NCBI GenBank assembly: GCA_964019335.1
Contig: OZ025733.1
Span: 251,001 to 315,000, forward strand
Length of the DNA: 64,000 nucleotides
Origin: Diplonema japonicum
Taxonomy: Eukaryota > Euglenozoa > Diplonemea > Diplonemida > Diplonemidae
Direction of reading: 5' to 3'
The translations under genes were made by a program, and so were the position numbers. This document shows positions 59,864 to 64,000 of the stretch, piece by piece. The notes below the pieces were generated by a model. It saw nothing but the letters and a program-made list of their open reading frames with translations. It was not told where the DNA came from and searched no databases. How positions within the stretch are numbered: position 1 is the stretch's first letter; every line of letters starts with the position of its first letter.

Positions 59864-62078
59864 CGTTCTCGCTCGTTATATGAAATGCACCATCCAAAAT
59901 TTTGGGGCTGGTTCTCTAGAAGGTAACTTTTTTCTCAAAATCCCAAATTCAAAGAAAGAATGAAACGAAAAAAAAATATATATATAAAAATCTTAGAATG
60001 TTGATTCTAAATTATTATTATTGTTATTTTTTTATTTTTTTTTGCGAAAGAAAAAAAGAAAGGAAACGAAAAAAAGAAAAGAAAAAAAACGTTTCACTTA
60101 TCACCGGGGAGGGGGAAGGGGGGTTTTTATTGATGAAGAGACAAACATCTAGTAAATTATCAAGAATTATGAAAGAATTATGGGAAAAAAAAAAAAGAAA
60201 AGAAGTGTTTGGGCAACATGGCGGCTTTTTTTACAAGTAAAATCCTCTTTTTTTTATTTAGGTATTAAAAAAAAAAAAAAAAAAAGATTTTTGTTAACCT
60301 TTTGACAGACGAAACGGGAACGAAGAAAAAATGAAGAAAGAAAAAAAAAAAGAAGAAGAACCTGAGGGAAATTAAGCTTCTATTTGTTGCCTGGCGGTTC
60401 AATTCTTTTCCTTCCCGCCCCTCCCCCTTTTTTTTTTCTCCCCCTTCTTCTTTCCCCTCTTATTTTTTTTTTTCTCTTTTTTTTTCTAAACATATATCGT
60501 GTGGCTCCCTGTCCTAGCTAAATGGTGTGAAACGTGAAAAACAAAGCAAAAAACCGGATCAAAAAAAAAAAAAAGAGATACGGGCATAGTCCTATGGTTA
60601 ATTCGTAAGATACATTTTTTTTAAAAAAAAAAAAAGCCCCCCTCTTAGTTTACTTCCAAAGTTCCCCCCTCTTTATGTCGCAATTTTATTTGCCGATTAA
60701 CCCATAAAGGACTGCTGCCTTTGGCCAAAAAGAAAAAAAAAAAAAGAAGGAAAAAAAAATAATTTATCGTTAGGTCAGAATCTTGGTCTGAATCTATTCC
60801 GTGATGCGCCATTCCATCATGTCACTATTTTCAGAACGCAAAGATTTGGGGGTGTCGTTGATTTTTTTTTTTTTTTTGAATGACTTCATGAGTTCCCGGA
60901 ACCTCCTGTTAACCGGATTTGGTTTATTGTACCGTATAAATTATGTATTTTTCTTTTTTTTTTTTTTTGGAGTTCCCAACTTTACAAAAAAGAATTGCAG
61001 ACTGGAAGGAAAAAAAAAACCCCCCCGAAAAAAAAATTCGAACAGAAAAAGAAGAAGAAAAAAAAAAAAAACGGTCTGCGAGGTAGTTCTCCTTGTGACG
61101 TGACCTTGTGACGTGACAGTGTTGTGATAAAAAATGGTACTCATGTCCTGGGAGAGCTAAAAATAAAAGGAAAAGGGTACGTGCGAAACTGGGTTTTTAT
61201 GAGCATTCGAATTTTTTCGGGTTTTACTGTGATTCCTTAACCTGCCAGAAGGGGGGGGGGGACTTTTTTTTCTAATGAATAAAACTTAAATAAAAAAATA
61301 AAGTAAATAAAAGGGAAGGTTTTCCCGTCCCCCCCCCTTACATTTTTCCCCCCTCACTTTGTTTCCTTTTTTTTGTTTCAGATAAAAAAAAAGATTTTTT
61401 CGTTCTTTTATTCTCTCAGCTCTCTCCGTGCCGCCCCCCCCCCTTTTTTTTCTTTTATAACTGCCTTTGTGAAATCTCACTTTTTTTTTGTTGGGGGGAA
61501 AAAAAACAACCCCACCCCCACCCCCCCCACCCCCCCCCCCCCCCCAACTTCGAACACACAAGATAAAAGCGGAGGAAAAAAAAGGAGGAATGAAAAGAAG
61601 GGGGGAAAAAAAAAGACGAGAAAGAATCACAACGAAAATAGTGAATTTTGGAGTGGTTTTTTTTTTACCCCTCCTCTTGGTTTTGCTTTGAATGAAGTAA
61701 AATTGAGAGGAGAACTATAAAAAGAGAGAAGGAGTCAAGTAAGCAGCACCGAACAGTACTCTATAGAAAAAAAAAAAAGGAAAAAAAAAAAAATAGAATC
61801 GTTCAGTGGTGAATCTGGTACTGATGTCTCGACGCTGTGCTCAAAAGTTTAGTTTTAGAGATGTGTACCTTATTTGACCCCTTCTTCCTGTTCCCTTTCC
61901 CTTTCCCCTCCCCTTTTTTTTCCCGAACTTTTATTTCTTTCTCTCCCCGGCCCTCTCTCTCCATTGCCTGAAACAACTCTACCACTTAATATTTCCCCCC
62001 CTTTTTTTTTCCCCCGGGGATGAGAGTATTTTTAGAGACCAATGCAAAAAGTTATTTTTTTTTTTTTTTTTTTTTTTT
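58100..62078. other. Intergenic 4 kb, homopolymer-rich, no supported gene
   Basis: Very long A, T, G and C runs (for example T runs at 58408-58440 and 59822-59863). The open frames are Phe, Lys or Gly artefacts. A mixed stretch at about 59395-59640 has no recognised coding or RNA signature. Confidence 0.6.
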
Positions 62079-62122
62079 GGCGACCCTTTCACATGCTGCA
62101 GATTCCCTTCAACGACATCTTT
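62079..62122 (+). repeat. Dispersed ~45-nt motif, copy 3 of 3
   Basis: GGCGACCCTTTCACATGCTG, then CAGATTCCCTTCAACGACATC and a T run; closest to the copy at 23457. Confidence 0.6.
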
Positions 62123-62710
62123 TTTTTTTTTTTTGTTGAACACCTTTTGACAAGCTTTGGAAATAAAATGTTTTTTTGCAAAAAAAAGAAAAAAAAAAAA
62201 AGAATAGAGGCAGCCTGTCTGTTTGATCCCCACTGTAGGATCAAACGGCTTGCTCAAACAGTTAGCCGACTTTTAGGTCTATGGCCGCAAAAAAGTTTTT
62301 TTTGGGAGTCTCTAAAAATACCCCCCCTTTTTTTAACGCTTTTTTTTTTTTTTTTTTTTTACTTTTTTCTTCAATAAACTATTAAAAACAATGAAAAAAG
62401 AGGGGGGGGGGGGGATATATAGTATATTGTTTGTTCCCTCTAGCAGTGCTTTGGAATGGCTTTTGGATACTTTCTCTGAATTTTAAAGAGCGCGTCACCA
62501 TGTTTCTGAAAAAGGCCAGGGCAAGGTGAACCGTGAAAATACTGTCGTAGAGTTCAAAAAAAAAAAAAAAAACTCAAACTCAAAAAAAAAACTATGACTA
62601 ACTACCCCCCCTCTTTTTTTTTCTCTTGTTTCAATTTTTTTTTTCCCCCCCTTACTTATTTGTTTCTTGGGAAATACCTCGGAAAATGCGTCCCCTTACT
62701 CCATTGCTTG

Positions 62711-62739
<29 letters not shown>
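62123..62739. other. Intergenic, no supported gene
   Basis: T/A runs and short unique pieces (62200-62300, 62425-62545). GATCCCCACTG/TAGGATCAAACGG forms no convincing structure. Nothing recognised. Confidence 0.5.
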
Positions 62740-62742
<3 letters not shown>

Positions 62743-63285
62743 TTTCACACTTCGTCATTTTCTTCACTCACTAGGGGCCTCATAATTTAACGCGAAACGG
62801 CCATAATTTAACGCGAAAAGCTCATAATTTAACGCGAAATCGCCATAATTTAACTAGTTAAATTATGAGATTTTCGCGTTAAATTATGGGGCTTCGGAGT
62901 GAAAAAATGGGTCTTGTCGTGGAAAAAAATGTACCCAACCCCTTGAAAAATTTTGGCCATCTGAGGCCATTCCAGCCCTTAAAAGTGGGAATAAGTGCTT
63001 TACTTCCCCTTTAAATGCCACGGCGAAATAGCTACCCCATATTACCTTAGGAAAATCCCCAAAAAGGCTGACATGCGTGAAAAAAAAAAAAACAGCAGTG
63101 AAAGCAGTGAAGAGTGAGTGACTCAAATGACGAAGAGTGAAATAAAACGACTTACTTGCCGCCAAATGAGCCATTATTTAACACTCGTTACCGTTTTTTT
63201 GCACGAGGGCCCGCAGGGCCCTCGTGCAAAAAATTCGGGAACTCGAGTTATAGCGACTCATAATTTGTTGGCAATAAATAGCTAT
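62740..63285 (-). mobile_element. MITE-like repeat element, copy 2 (inverted relative to 47710)
   Basis: Reverse-complement counterpart of 47710-48230, including the 27-nt hairpin (63201-63227) and the inner inverted ends (TATTTCACACTTCGTCATTT near 62741; ATGACGAAGAGTGAAATAAA near 63127). It carries four CATAATTTAACGCGAAA-type tandem units (62781-62855), more than copy 1. It ends about 80 nt before the histone-fold gene. Confidence 0.75.
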
Positions 63286-63295
63286 TTTTTTTTTC

Positions 63296-63333
63296 CCCTC
63301 TCTTTCTCTTTTCTACTCTCTGCTTTCATGCAG
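63296..63333 (+). promoter_or_regulatory. Probable splice acceptor before the histone-fold gene
   Basis: A long C/T tract ending CTGCTTTCATGCAG at 63333, 35 bases before the ATG at 63369. One of the clearest acceptor-like sites in the window. Confidence 0.6.
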
Positions 63334-63368
63334 CATAGACACATATCAGGAAAGGAGAACCAAGAAAA

Positions 63369-63743
63369 ATGCGGGTTATGCGTAAGAAGGATGTGAAACT
63401 CAGGGAGATCAAGAAAGTCAAAACAATGAAGACTGCTAAGAGCTCCTCTAAGAAACAGAAGGGAAAACGGGACTTAACGAACAGGGTGAAGAGTATCGGT
63501 AAAGGGTTGAAAGGGGCGAAGTCCGTTCGCACTGATGCCGCAGAAATGATCAGTAAGGCGTTAAATGACTTTTGCGAACGGCTGGTACTGAGGTCAGCTG
63601 ATGCCATGACGTTGGGGAAAAAAAGGACTCTCCGGTCGAAAGAAGTGATGTGCGCGTTTAAATCTCTCGCCGATGAAGACTACAATGACCAAGTCTTTCG
63701 TGAGATGGCTTTGGCAATAGGGGCGGCTGCGTCGCGCGAATGA
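63369..63743 (+). CDS. Divergent histone-fold protein, H2B-like
   Basis: 124 residues, strongly basic. A Lys-rich N-tail (about 1-50) is followed by a histone fold: AAEMISKALNDFCERLVLRS (compare the H2B alpha-2 helix with its NDxxER core), then GKKRTLRSKEVMCAFKSL, matching the H2B loop 2 and alpha-3 (KRTL, E, AV/AF), and a C-terminal helix. It is too divergent to call canonical H2B: the loop-1 SSKAM motif is absent. It may be an H2B variant or a fast-evolving euglenozoan H2B. It probably sits in nucleosomes. Single exon, short leader. Confidence 0.75.
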   Translation: MRVMRKKDVKLREIKKVKTMKTAKSSSKKQKGKRDLTNRVKSIGKGLKGAKSVRTDAAEMISKALNDFCERLVLRSADAMTLGKKRTLRSKEVMCAFKSLADEDYNDQVFREMALAIGAAASRE

Positions 63744-64000
63744 GGGGAGAGAAAAAAAAGGGTGGAGGGGAGCCATGCGCACACATTAAATATTTTCTTT
63801 ATCTCATTTTTTGTGCGCGTGCAGTTTTTTTTTCTTTTTTTTTTTGTCTCTGTGAATTAGTAATTTGAAAAAAAAGGGGGGGGGAGAGAGAGAGAGAGAG
63901 AGAAAGTGTATTGATTAATTTAAGGGGAGAACGTCTTTTTTAAACGCTTCTCTTTTTTTTTCCCCTTCAAATATTTATGGGTGACTCGTTTTTTTTTTTT
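63744..64000. other. Intergenic end of window
   Basis: A/T/G runs and a (GA)n microsatellite at about 63884-63902. The window ends in a T run. Confidence 0.7.

Overview
This is nuclear DNA from a eukaryotic microbe. The genes are interrupted by a few very short GT-AG introns. They encode eukaryotic proteins: importin-5, the TRAPP subunit BET3, an Akr1-type palmitoyltransferase, a tubulin-type carboxypeptidase and an H2B-like histone. Every recognisable host gene lies on the + strand, and only a dead transposase reads the other way. Many start codons follow a pyrimidine tract, a YAG acceptor and an A-rich leader within about 15-120 bases. One-way gene arrays with acceptor sites just before the start are typical of organisms that trans-splice a leader onto polycistronic transcripts (Euglenozoa, also dinoflagellates). 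A euglenozoan with some cis-introns, such as a diplonemid, is my best inference; it is not proven from sequence alone.

Layout. 0-36 kb is gene-rich: PhyH-like dioxygenase, kinase-ankyrin protein, ubiquitin-like/LRR protein, a secreted Cys-rich protein with an in-frame stop, prolyl 4-hydroxylase, a large catalase-like/PLAT/PDZ/lipoxygenase-like protein, an unknown protein, an eight-copy direct-repeat array (15.0-17.3 kb), a HEAT/ARM-like protein, a CCP-type carboxypeptidase, ankyrin-DHYC palmitoyltransferase, importin-5, APE2-like endonuclease, an F-box/Rab-like fusion, a secreted Cys-rich protein, an MmpL/Patched-type transporter and a DUF445-like membrane protein. 36-43 kb holds a decayed piggyBac transposase beside BET3, a fused FAD-oxidase/2OG-dioxygenase, and the first of four NTF2-like/CCCH zinc-finger paralogues. 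43-54 kb and 58-63 kb are repeat-rich with little coding: foldback elements, a TIR element, dispersed repeats and long A/T/C homopolymers. Three more zinc-finger paralogues sit at 54.3-58.1 kb, and a histone-fold gene closes the window.

The genes form no single pathway. The most unusual items are the multidomain LOX-like protein that has lost iron ligands, the BBE-IPNS fusion, the F-box/pseudo-GTPase with a CCAQ ending in another frame, the recently homogenised zinc-finger family, and tiny A-rich introns that read through as poly-lysine.
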